A DNA stretch of 64,000 bases from Antarcticibacterium sp. 1MA-6-2. GTDB lineage: Bacteria > Bacteroidota > Bacteroidia > Flavobacteriales > Flavobacteriaceae. The notes under the pieces were generated by a model. It saw only the letters and a list, made by a program, of their open reading frames with translations, did not search any database and was not told the origin of the DNA. The stretch's first letter is position 1. Every line of letters starts with the position of its first letter. The DNA is taken from NCBI RefSeq assembly GCF_021535135.1, contig NZ_CP091036.1, positions 2,294,001 to 2,358,000 of the forward strand, written 5' to 3'. Both the position numbers and the translations under genes were made by a program. This document shows, piece after piece, positions 43,800 through 52,829 of this stretch.

Positions 43800-43905
43800 T
43801 ATTCTCATTAAATTTAGCATTAAAATCCAAAAGAAGCAACTGAGCGATACCTATTACAATTCCCGTGCTATATTTTAAAAATTGCCACATTGTCAAGTAC
43901 TCCAT
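43783..43905 (-). CDS. Possible 40-aa peptide overlapping the rhomboid start
   Basis: Begins MEYLTMWQFLKYSTGIVIG, has one hydrophobic stretch (about residues 13-27) and ends inside the rhomboid gene in a different frame. It could be a small membrane peptide, or a misread N-terminus of the rhomboid protein if one more base error is present. Weak call. Confidence 0.25.
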   Translation of the reverse strand: MEYLTMWQFLKYSTGIVIGIAQLLLLDFNAKFNENNGKKG

Positions 43906-43939
43906 TTCCCAATTAATATAAGAGATTCTTCCTTTTTCC

Positions 43940-43947
43940 TACCTTTG
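43940..43947 (+). promoter_or_regulatory. Putative -7 box directly before rarA
   Basis: TACCTTTG matches TAnnTTTG and ends 4 bases before the ATG, implying a leaderless transcript as at rlmB. No clear -33 element. Confidence 0.35.
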
Positions 43948-43951
43948 AAAA

Positions 43952-45226
43952 ATGAATGAACCACTTGCAGAAAGATTACGACCAGCAAACCTGGAAGCTT
44001 ATTTAAGCCAGCAACACCTCATTGGTGAAAATGGGGCCTTGAGAAAACAAATTAAAAGCGGAAATATCCCTTCATTGATTTTATGGGGACCTCCCGGGGT
44101 AGGTAAAACCACATTAGCCAATATTATCGCAACCGAAAGCAAACGCCCCTTTTATACCCTGAGCGCAATAAACAGCGGAGTCAAAGATGTACGTGAGATC
44201 ATTGACAAAGCAAAAAAAGGTGACGGTTTATTTACTACAAAAAACCCAATCCTTTTTATTGATGAGATCCACCGGTTTAGCAAGTCTCAACAGGATTCTT
44301 TATTGGGAGCAGTTGAAAAGGGATGGGTGACCTTAATTGGAGCAACTACAGAGAATCCAAGCTTTGAAGTTATTTCGGCTTTACTTTCCCGGTGCCAGGT
44401 TTATACTTTGAAACCCTTTTCTAAAGAAGAACTTATTGCCTTACTCACCCGGGCGATGAAAGAAGATCCCGTTATTAATTCCCGGGAGGTGATCCTAACT
44501 GAAACCGAAGCAATTTTACGGTTAAGCGGCGGAGATGCCAGAAAGCTTCTGAACATTTTTGAACTCCTGGTTACTTCAGCTGAAGGGAAGGTGGAAATAA
44601 CCAATGAAATGGTATTAAACCAGGTACAGCAAAACACTGTCTTATATGACAAAACAGGAGAACAACATTATGATATCGTTTCCGCTTTTATTAAATCCAT
44701 TAGGGGAAGTGATCCCAATGCAGCAGTTTACTGGCTGGCGAGAATGATAGAAGGTGGTGAAGATGTGAAATTCATAGCAAGAAGAATGCTTATTTTGGCG
44801 AGTGAAGATATTGGTAATGCAAATCCTACTGCGCTGGTTATGGCTAATAATACTTTTCAGGCAGTGACAACAATAGGTTTTCCTGAATCACGTATAATCT
44901 TAAGTCAATGTGCAATTTATCTTGCGACCTCTCCTAAGAGCAACGCTTCTTATATGGCCATAAATTCCGCAATAAGTTTAGTCAAAAAAACAGGAAATTT
45001 ACCTGTACCTCTTTCCTTAAGAAATGCACCTACTAAACTAATGAAGGATTTAGGTTATGGTGATGATTATCAATACGCGCACAATTATAAAAATAATTTT
45101 GCCGAAGCAGAGTTCCTTCCGGAGCAAGTTAAGGAAACCCTATTGTACAATCCTGGTAACAATCCAAGGGAAAACTCCCAAAGAGAATTCCTGAAGAAAC
45201 GTTGGAAAACTAAATATGGTTATTGA
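43952..45226 (+). CDS. rarA: Replication-associated recombination protein A (AAA+ ATPase)
   Basis: 424 residues. Walker [10 protein letters not shown] at 46-54, Walker [10 protein letters not shown] near 100, sensor [11 protein letters not shown], and the RarA/MgsA C-terminal domain ([39 protein letters not shown]). Acts at stalled replication forks. It contains the only intact RCCGGY (44271-44276) I found in the window. It overlaps the converging gene by 7 bases. Confidence 0.95.
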   Translation: MNEPLAERLRPANLEAYLSQQHLIGENGALRKQIKSGNIPSLILWGPPGVGKTTLANIIATESKRPFYTLSAINSGVKDVREIIDKAKKGDGLFTTKNPILFIDEIHRFSKSQQDSLLGAVEKGWVTLIGATTENPSFEVISALLSRCQVYTLKPFSKEELIALLTRAMKEDPVINSREVILTETEAILRLSGGDARKLLNIFELLVTSAEGKVEITNEMVLNQVQQNTVLYDKTGEQHYDIVSAFIKSIRGSDPNAAVYWLARMIEGGEDVKFIARRMLILASEDIGNANPTALVMANNTFQAVTTIGFPESRIILSQCAIYLATSPKSNASYMAINSAISLVKKTGNLPVPLSLRNAPTKLMKDLGYGDDYQYAHNYKNNFAEAEFLPEQVKETLLYNPGNNPRENSQREFLKKRWKTKYGY

Positions 45227-46041
45227 ACCTGCTTTTTATATATAGTAGTTTGTAAATCTCCACTACCAGCCTCTAAAAGCTCCACCACCAAATCTCCCTG
45301 TTGATTAAAATTGGCCATCCCTTTTGATGTTACCGAGGAATATATAAAAGCATCTCCTGTAGAAGATTTAACAAGTGCAGCAAAAGGTTCTGACATTCCT
45401 TTTTGATAAAAGTTATATCCGGAAGAAGTTTTCTGAAGATAATAAACATTATTATCCCTGGTAAAATGTAGTTCCTTATCTGTCAAAACTTCTACTTCCT
45501 TTGCTACTGAATTATTTTCCTTTATTGCCTCCGGAACAGACTTTTGAACCTCCACTTCTTCTGATTTTTCTGGTTGCCGGGGAATAGCAGTTACTTCAAC
45601 TATTTTTTCCGGCTGCTCATAATGATAATCGAGGGCGGTAATAGATTCAAAAGCATCCCTCAGTGCTTCGTGAAAAGCTTTTCCATACTCTTTCTCCCTA
45701 CTCTTTCCTTCACGGGTTCTAAATATCTCTTTATTGTTGCAGTCCTTCAAAGAGAGACTGAGGCGGGTTACGAACAAACCGGAATCTTCCTCCAAATTTG
45801 CATGAAGCGCCTGGCAAGGAATTCCTTTTAAATTCTCAGGTATGTTTCCCTCAATGTATGCTTCAAATCCTTCTTTTTCGAAAAGAAACTTCGTTAATTC
45901 AGCTAATTGATATTGGTTAGGTTCTTTTAAAAATTTATAATCCAGGGGCACAACAACATATCGATAGGCATTTAGATCCTGGCCGTGTGAAACCTGATTT
46001 AATGTAAAGAACAGTATAAATATTAATATTAGGTTTTTCAT
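45220..46041 (-). CDS. Conserved exported protein of unknown function, 273 aa
   Basis: Signal peptide MKNLILIFILFFTLNQVSHG, then a domain with YRYVVVPLDYKFLKEPNQYQL, seen in many flavobacteria but without a known function. A Glu/Val-rich linker (about 150-185) leads to a beta-rich C-terminal part (NNVYYLQKTSSGYNFYQK). Last of three minus-strand genes in a tight row (3 bases, then none), so it likely works with them at the envelope. Confidence 0.6.
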   Translation of the reverse strand: MKNLILIFILFFTLNQVSHGQDLNAYRYVVVPLDYKFLKEPNQYQLAELTKFLFEKEGFEAYIEGNIPENLKGIPCQALHANLEEDSGLFVTRLSLSLKDCNNKEIFRTREGKSREKEYGKAFHEALRDAFESITALDYHYEQPEKIVEVTAIPRQPEKSEEVEVQKSVPEAIKENNSVAKEVEVLTDKELHFTRDNNVYYLQKTSSGYNFYQKGMSEPFAALVKSSTGDAFIYSSVTSKGMANFNQQGDLVVELLEAGSGDLQTTIYKKQVQ

Positions 46042-46044
46042 AAG

Positions 46045-47451
46045 TTACTTTTGAATTATTATCTGCATCCCAAATTGCAGAGACATACTTTGAGTTTTCG
46101 CCAGGTTAAAGTAGCCCAATAAATTATCTGCTGCAAGATAGATATTAAAAAATTTGAACTGGTTTGAAACCAATAGCCCAACATTTGTATAAGAAAAATC
46201 ATCCAGGGTATAAGCGATTTTCATGCGGAGTCTTGAGGAGAATTTTTTATCGTAATAAGCTGAAAGTGCATATTTCATTCCCCTTGGCCTTTTTATTCCA
46301 TGGAATTGAAAACCAACTAGATCTGTATGCCGCCTGTTAACGGGTTTGCGATAATCACACGGTGCAAAAGATTGGCCAAAACCATATTCAATAGAAGTAT
46401 TTAATTTAAAAGGCCTCCAGGTAACATATTTTTCATGGAGAGTCTCATCAATTAAATGCATATCTACTTCATCCTCAAAGATATCCCAGTATCTAATAGT
46501 TTGTCCATTTGTGCCAACTTCCGGAAACAAAGGTTCAATTCCTGAGGTACTATAAGTACCATAATAAAGATAATTTTCAACATCCTGTTGCTGGAGTACA
46601 AAGCCAATATCCTGAACAGACCCTGTAGCTATAAAATCTTCATTTATGACATAGGTGGCACCTATATCAATTCCGGCTCCTATATTACCACCAAAGAAAG
46701 AACGCTTTAAAATTTCAGTTGTGCCTTCCTGCACGTTTTCAGAGTCACCTGATATGGAAGAGTATCCTGAAGTATTTATTCTTATATCCATACTTTCTAC
46801 ATGATGACTATAATAGTTAGGGCCTTCGGGAGTGCGGCGTGTTATAAACATCCCTCTATTATTGACACTTTCCACATTGAAGATCCCGGAATACAATTTT
46901 ACCCTCCCACCTACAGTCCATTGCCTGTCCAGCTTTTTATTAAGTCCAATATGATAGACCACTAAGGCTTCCCCAGTAAAAGATACATGGGAAAAGTCAA
47001 AAGGAATATTGATGTAGGAAAAATTTCCCTCATTTACTAAAGTAGCGGGATCTTTAGGAAAATAAGCAAATAAGTCTATTTCCTGATAAATACCTGCTGA
47101 AAGATAGTGGTCCTTGTTTAACCTCCATCCTAGAGATAAAATTTCAAGTTGTAGCCGGGCCGTAAAATAATCCTGCTTGGTTAATCTTTTTATTGTATTG
47201 TAAACCCTGTCTTTAATATTGGAATTTGAAGCATCAAATATATCATGAACTGAAACACCCGAAGATCCTGCTGAAAAACTAAATTGTGAAAAAAAAGGGA
47301 TCCCTATATGGCCGTCAAAATTTATTGAAGCACCGGGATTGCTCATCAAGGTCTGCGGCAATTCATCTACATTATATAACAGTTGTTTCTTCTGACCAGA
47401 GACCTGAACGAAAAGAAAAAAGATTAAACCTGTTATACATAACCTCATCAT
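46045..47451 (-). CDS. Outer-membrane-type beta-barrel protein, DUF5723-like
   Basis: 468 residues. Signal peptide, then YNVDELPQTLMSNPGASINFDGHIGIP, a stereotyped opening of DUF5723 family proteins, which resemble PorV/OMPP1 barrels. Alternating hydrophobic strands and an aromatic C-terminal strand (LQFGMQIIIQK) support a barrel. It starts right after the upstream lipoprotein gene (no gap). Role unknown. Confidence 0.65.
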   Translation of the reverse strand: MMRLCITGLIFFLFVQVSGQKKQLLYNVDELPQTLMSNPGASINFDGHIGIPFFSQFSFSAGSSGVSVHDIFDASNSNIKDRVYNTIKRLTKQDYFTARLQLEILSLGWRLNKDHYLSAGIYQEIDLFAYFPKDPATLVNEGNFSYINIPFDFSHVSFTGEALVVYHIGLNKKLDRQWTVGGRVKLYSGIFNVESVNNRGMFITRRTPEGPNYYSHHVESMDIRINTSGYSSISGDSENVQEGTTEILKRSFFGGNIGAGIDIGATYVINEDFIATGSVQDIGFVLQQQDVENYLYYGTYSTSGIEPLFPEVGTNGQTIRYWDIFEDEVDMHLIDETLHEKYVTWRPFKLNTSIEYGFGQSFAPCDYRKPVNRRHTDLVGFQFHGIKRPRGMKYALSAYYDKKFSSRLRMKIAYTLDDFSYTNVGLLVSNQFKFFNIYLAADNLLGYFNLAKTQSMSLQFGMQIIIQK

Positions 47452-48000
47452 CTAAAATTCGAATGAAAATAAACCTTTAGAAGCAAAACTCAGGCTACCT
47501 TCAAAAGGATCCTGGCTGGGTAAAACTTCTATTTCCACTACCATTTTAATAGATCTTTTTATTATCTGGATCCTATCTTCTTCTATAAGATCTATTTTTT
47601 CGGTAATAGCAGGATTTAAGGAACTGCCTGCACCTATGAAAAAATCCAGGCTGTGTTGGGTATTATTATTTTCTGAAAGAAAAGAGATTTTATTTGAAAA
47701 GGCCTGCGGAAATGAGTTCTTATACTTAAAGCGGAATTCTACCTGTTGTAAATTGTCCTGGATATAATCATCATCCAGAAATTCGAGCCTTACCGTATCC
47801 CTTATTACAGTTCGTAACTGGCTAGTAATGGGATCAACAAAATCAACTTCATCAACATCGAAGATTAGCAGGTCTACCTGTAGCTTTGGCTCAAGGGCTA
47901 TATCCTCTGCCTGGTCAAAATCTACATCTTTTACACAAGAAAGCATTCCAAAGACAACAAAAACTATAATTGCCGATTTGAAATATTTATAAAAAACCAT
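47452..48000 (-). CDS. Conserved lipoprotein, 182 aa
   Basis: Signal with lipobox GMLSCVKD, then an acidic beta-rich domain (LEPKLQVDLLIFDVDEVDFVD). No family recognised. First gene of the three-gene row with the DUF5723-like barrel, so probably a cell-envelope partner. Confidence 0.6.
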   Translation of the reverse strand: MVFYKYFKSAIIVFVVFGMLSCVKDVDFDQAEDIALEPKLQVDLLIFDVDEVDFVDPITSQLRTVIRDTVRLEFLDDDYIQDNLQQVEFRFKYKNSFPQAFSNKISFLSENNNTQHSLDFFIGAGSSLNPAITEKIDLIEEDRIQIIKRSIKMVVEIEVLPSQDPFEGSLSFASKGLFSFEF

Positions 48001-48046
48001 TGGGGACGATTTTCCTATAACAAACGAAGATATAAATTCTTTATTG

Positions 48047-48738
48047 CTATAGGTATATCTTGAGGTCTTTTAACTTTTGAATACCAGGAGATTCCACATT
48101 ATAATTATTGAGTTGGTAATAATCAAAAAAGATAGTTTTCATTCCCACATTTTCGGCCCCCATAATATCTGCCTCATAATTATCTCCAACCATTAAACTC
48201 TCTTTTGATAAGGCTCCTGCTTTTTCCAACGCCAGCTCAAATATTTTTTTTCCGGTTTTTTAACTCCGGCTTCTTCCGAAGTTGTTACCGTTTTAAAAAA
48301 TACTGAAATTTTAGAGTTTAAAAGTTTAAGGTGCTGTACTTCTTCAAAACCATTGGTGATTACATGTAGTTCATACTTCTTGTTCAGATAATTTAAAACC
48401 TCAATTGCATCTTCTATCAAATTATTATAATCAGGAAGATATTTAATATAATTGGAAGCGAGATTCTCAATTACTTCCGGTGACATTTCCACCTCCATAC
48501 AGTTAAAGCAATCCCTTAACCTACTAGTTCTAAGTGCCTCTTTGGAAATTTTATTCTCTCTGTACAATTTCCAGTAATTATTGTTAATGGGAATATATGT
48601 ATGAAGAAAGTCAGGTAAATCTATAACGAGATTTTCCTGTTTGAAAATAGCTTCAAAGGTAAGTGCAGAGTTCCTGTCAAAATCCCATAATGTATGGTCG
48701 AGGTCAAAAAATATGTGCTTTATATTATCTAATATCAT
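48047..48738 (-). CDS. YjjG-family HAD nucleotide phosphatase (one homopolymer frameshift)
   Basis: About 230 residues. HAD motif I FFDLDHTLWDFDRNS with two Asp, motif II VITNGFEE, motif III Lys in VKKPEKKIF after repair, and motif IV GDNYEADIMGAENVGM. This matches noncanonical pyrimidine nucleotidases (YjjG/YfnB). The frame breaks at 48244-48251, where a run of eight A (minus strand) should be nine. Its start overlaps the end of the upstream gene by 14 bases. Confidence 0.88.
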
Positions 48739-50014
48739 TTATTTGTCTTAGTAAGGAATAGTAATATTCCGGATCAGAATATGGAGAAAAATCGCGATTC
48801 TTAAATATCCCTCTAAATGTGCCATCAACTTTTTTCAATTCTCCTATTATACCTCCTAACTTACTTTTAATTTCGCCTTCTGATCTTGAATGACAAACCT
48901 GTGAATGAAATACGTAAGGATGAATGGTGAGTGGTGTGGTGACTTCCATATTTAAATCATAGAACAGGAAGGAACAACTTGTCCCCGCTCTAAATCCTAT
49001 AGATTCTGGATAACCCATAGAATAATCATTTGGAATTTCCAGTTCATTTAAAAAGCCATAATGGGTTGGAAGGCTTAAATTATATTTAGGATTAATAACA
49101 TTTTGTAAAGGACCATGAATTATATTTTCAAATCGTTTCTTTTCCTTCTTAAGAACCTCCTGCTCCTTTATTGCAAAATACCCTAGTCGAAGTCCCACCT
49201 GGGAGTAATCCGCTACATATTTAATGATGGATTTGTAGTTAAGCCTATTATGATTAATATTCTTGTCGTAAGCATTAAAATCACTAAGCTGAAACATAAA
49301 AACCATTTTTGTTTTATGTCGTTTTATAAAAAGAATTAGATCGTCAAATACATTATAAGGATCTTTTTCAATTCTCAATAACACCTTTATGCGATCCACT
49401 ACCCGGGAAAATTTTAATTTCCCGATATCCATTATGGTACCTACAAGACTGCGCAGAAAACCTTTGTTTTTAAAATTGAAAACATGGCTTACTGAGATTA
49501 TGGTAGTAGTCTCAAATTTTCGGTTTTTCCATTGAATATTTTCAAACCGTTCCTCCAGAATTTCTTTGAATTTATAAGCCCAGATTTCAACAACAGGAAA
49601 CTCAAGTAGCCCTTCCTTGTATGCCAAACTTTCAGAAGCAGGAAAGCGACCAAAGTCATCCTTTACATGCGGCAGATATTCCTCATAACGGGAGAGCATA
49701 TAAAAGGACGAAGCAAAAATGTCAAAAGGAAGATCACTATTTTCAGAAACAGAAAAAAAACATTTTGTCTCTCCCCAGGTTTGAACCTTCACATCTACAT
49801 CACTTAATCCCTGCTCCAGGAGAAGTTCTACATTTTGAATAAAAAGCTCATTCCCAAGGCGTTTTTTTCCGTAAGAAAACTTAAGATCCTGGTGAGCAAT
49901 GAATTCTTCAATTTTGGTTGTAAAATTAATATCCAATCCCAAAATTTGTGTACATACATGTTTAAAAGCATATATGATCCTTGGAGTAATTTTAGGAGTA
50001 TAAATTAAAAGCAT
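48725..50014 (-). CDS. Polysaccharide-deacetylase-like protein (DUF7033 type)
   Basis: 429 residues, no signal peptide. N-terminal MLLIYTPKITPRIIYAFKHV and FDIFASSFYMLSRYEEYLP are typical of the DUF7033 region fused to polysaccharide deacetylase-like barrels in Bacteroidota. The barrel part has YPESIGFRAGTSCSFLFYDL, HPYVFHSQVCHSRSEG. The canonical metal-binding Asp-His-His set is not clear, so activity is uncertain. Lies 9 bases after radC and overlaps the phosphatase gene. Confidence 0.7.
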   Translation of the reverse strand: MLLIYTPKITPRIIYAFKHVCTQILGLDINFTTKIEEFIAHQDLKFSYGKKRLGNELFIQNVELLLEQGLSDVDVKVQTWGETKCFFSVSENSDLPFDIFASSFYMLSRYEEYLPHVKDDFGRFPASESLAYKEGLLEFPVVEIWAYKFKEILEERFENIQWKNRKFETTTIISVSHVFNFKNKGFLRSLVGTIMDIGKLKFSRVVDRIKVLLRIEKDPYNVFDDLILFIKRHKTKMVFMFQLSDFNAYDKNINHNRLNYKSIIKYVADYSQVGLRLGYFAIKEQEVLKKEKKRFENIIHGPLQNVINPKYNLSLPTHYGFLNELEIPNDYSMGYPESIGFRAGTSCSFLFYDLNMEVTTPLTIHPYVFHSQVCHSRSEGEIKSKLGGIIGELKKVDGTFRGIFKNRDFSPYSDPEYYYSLLRQINDIR

Positions 50015-50023
50015 AATTTGTTA

Positions 50024-50722
50024 TTACAAGATCCCTTCGTCGGCGAAACTAAAATAGGATTTTTCAGTTACAATAATATGATCGAGAACCCTTATATCAA
50101 GACTTTCTGATGCTGTTTTTAACTTTCGGGTAAGCTGTTTATCTGCTTCACTGGGATTTAAGTTTCCAGAAGGATGGTTGTGCGCCAGGATGAGAGAAAC
50201 AGCGCCCAGTTCCAGGGCTTTTCGAAGGGTAACCCTCACATCTACAAGAGTCCCGGTAATTCCTCCTTTACTTATTTGATACTGCTCAATGACTTTATTA
50301 GCATTATTAAGATAAAGTATCCAGAACTCCTCATGATCCAGTTCTCCCAGGACAGGTTGTAAAATTTCGAAAACCGAACTGCTTGAGCTAATTTTCACTT
50401 TCTCAAGCGCCTCTTCACTTCTTCGCCTTCTTCCCAACTCCATTGCGGCCAGTATAGTAACAGCTTTTGCTTCCCCAATCCCCTTGAACTTCATTAATTG
50501 CTGAAGAGAAAGTTTCCCAAGATGGTTTAAGTTGTTATTTGTGGTTGAGAGAATTCTTCTGCTTAAATCTACTGCACTTTCCTTACTATTACCTGTACCA
50601 ATTAAAATGGCTATAAGTTCTGCATCGCTAAGGGCCAGCTTCCCTTTTTGCATAAGTTTTTCACGTGGTCGATCTCCTGAAGACCAGGTTTTAATTGATA
50701 ATGATGCTTTCTTTTCCTCCAT
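50024..50722 (-). CDS. radC: RadC-family JAB-domain protein
   Basis: 232 residues. N-terminal helix-hairpin-helix region (LMKFKGIGEAKAVTILAAMELGRRR) and a C-terminal JAMM/MPN metalloprotease-like domain with LAHNHPSGNLNPSEAD. Historically called DNA repair protein RadC, though the role is unproven. Follows the Mpl-type ligase and precedes the deacetylase-like gene. Confidence 0.93.
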   Translation of the reverse strand: MEEKKASLSIKTWSSGDRPREKLMQKGKLALSDAELIAILIGTGNSKESAVDLSRRILSTTNNNLNHLGKLSLQQLMKFKGIGEAKAVTILAAMELGRRRRSEEALEKVKISSSSSVFEILQPVLGELDHEEFWILYLNNANKVIEQYQISKGGITGTLVDVRVTLRKALELGAVSLILAHNHPSGNLNPSEADKQLTRKLKTASESLDIRVLDHIIVTEKSYFSFADEGIL

Positions 50723-50779
50723 TGAAAAGCCTAGGTTTCTGTTAAAGATAAAAAATTGAAGAGGAATAAAGGGAATTAT

Positions 50780-52145
50780 TTATTGGCTATCACCAACCCA
50801 GCGGGTAATATCATCAAAGTTTAAACCTCCATAGTTTCCACTACTCATAAGCAGTACTGCGGCATTCGTGTAATTAAGGCTCATCAAATATTCTTTAAAA
50901 TTTTCAGGCCGGGTAAATACCTTTAAATTGTCACTACTAAAAGCCTCCTTAATTTGCTCTTCGGAAATAGGCATCATTTTTTTTGCCTTTAAAGCTTCAG
51001 GAGAGAAAAACACAACAGCCTCATCTGCTGGTGCCAGTGTATTTTTGTATTGAGATAAAAAGGCCGGATTAAGACTACTATAGGTATGTAGTTCAAGACA
51101 GGCAAAAAATTTCTTATCGGGAAATTGTTCCTTTACAGCAAGGGTCGTAGCTTTTACTTTAGAAGGACTATGGGCAAAATCTTTGAAAACTACTGTAGAT
51201 GGTGTTCTCACTATATTTTCCAATCTTTTTGAAGCACCTTTAAAGCTTGCAATTGCCTCATAAAAATCATCTTCATCCACACCCATGTGTTGACATATCC
51301 ATTTTGCTCCGGAAAGATTGCTTAAATTATGTGAACCAAACACCTGAATAGGCATTTCACCTTCGGGGGTATCCAGAACCGTTAGACCATCTTCATTTCT
51401 GTATTCAGGAATATAATAAGGATGTTTTCTTATTTGGTTTGTAGTCTCCTCAGCAAGATCCACCAGCTGCCTGTCCTCCCCGTTAAAGACGAGAATACCG
51501 CCACTAACAATTGAATCAATAAAAATCCTGAACTGTTCCAGATAGCTCTCTTCCGTAGGAAAAACATTTATATGATCCCAGGCAATTCCGCTTAAAAGAG
51601 CAATATTCGGTTTATATAAATGAAATTTAGGACGTCGGTCAATTGGGGAGGAAAGATATTCATCTCCCTCCAGTAAAATAAAATCATTCTCTTCTGTTAG
51701 CTGTACCATATTTTCAAAACCTTCTAATTGCGCGCCCACCATATAATCTATATTGCGGTGGTGGTACTTCATCACGTGAAGAATCATTGAGGTTATAGTT
51801 GTTTTACCATGAGAGCCCCCCAATTACGACCCGGGTTTTATTTTTGGATTGTTCATACAAAAATTCAGGATAGGAATATATTTTCAGCCCCATCTCCTGA
51901 GCCCTCGCAAGTTCAGGATTATCCTCCCGTGCGTGCATTCCTAATATAACACCATCTAAAGATTTTTTAATTTTTTCGGGAAACCATCCTGATTGGTGCG
52001 GGAGTAGTTCGGCTTTCTCTAATCTGGATTTTGATGGTTCATAAAAAGCGTCATCGCTGCCGGAAATTGTATATCCCTGTTGATGTAAAGCCAGGGCAAG
52101 ATTGTGCATTGCACTTCCACCTATAGCTATAAAATGAAGTCTCAT
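50780..52145 (-). CDS. mpl: UDP-N-acetylmuramate ligase of the Mpl type (one homopolymer frameshift)
   Basis: About 454 residues. N-terminal Rossmann part MRLHFIAIGGSAMHNLA and SGSDDAFYEPSKSRLE, then ATP loop GGSHGKTTITSMI, and central HINVFPTEESYLEQF. These place it in the Mur ligase family, closest to Mpl, which recycles murein tripeptide onto UDP-MurNAc. The frame breaks at 51816-51821, where a run of six C (plus strand) should be five. It has its own promoter-like box and starts the unit continuing into radC. Confidence 0.88.
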
Positions 52146-52162
52146 AAAGTAAAAAATTTAGC

Positions 52163-52170
52163 CAAAGATA
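52163..52170 (-). promoter_or_regulatory. Putative -7 box before mpl
   Basis: TATCTTTG on the minus strand (TAnnTTTG), about 18 bases before the ATG, so the leader would be short. No clear -33. Confidence 0.4.
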
Positions 52171-52829
52171 GGAATCTGGAGGGAAGGAAAGAAAGCGAAA
52201 ATTAAGCTTAAAAGCTATAAGCAAGATTATTAAATAACGTGATCAAAAAAAATTGAAATAATCACATTACCTCTCAACAATTGTCTTAAAATCTAAAAAT
52301 TAAGGAGGTGTAAAAACAAAAAAAATTCCTAAAATTTAGACTCTTCTCGTACTAAAAAAATGATAAAATAGCCAACGAAGCTTCGATCAACGGTACGAAA
52401 GAACTGACATCTCGCAGTATTAATAAATGCTTTTGACAGAACATTGTTCATTTTATTTCATCCAATTAACTTATTCTATCTGCTGAAAATTGAATAAAAT
52501 AAGCGAATCATTAATTTTAAGCTAACTTCTTGATTTTAAAATTCTTGGTATGGTTAAAAGAAATACCTGTGGAGCCCCCTTCTTAACCCACTTTTCATCC
52601 TTACAATTTGTTATTGACAGGAATTTATAAGCAAAATTCCTCTCCTGCCACAGAATTCTTACCATATTGTAGGTTTTTCCTACATTTTAACCAAAGATTA
52701 ACCAAAACAAAAAGACTTGTTAAATTATTGCTTAAAATGTCCTGCATTGTAGAAAATTATTCCAATATTTGCGTAGCCTATTATGGCTTCTTTTCAATGA
52801 ATTCTAATGTCAAATTTAACACCTAGCCT
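52171..52829. other. Long AT-rich intergenic region before the adhesin operon
   Basis: About 660 bases between the divergent mpl and adhesin genes. I found no coding region with family support. A TTG (52747) and TATTTG (52766-52771) with 16 bases between only partly fit a promoter. The palindrome GAAGCTTC at about 52377 and the AT-rich tracts may hold regulatory sites, but nothing specific can be named. Confidence 0.4.
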
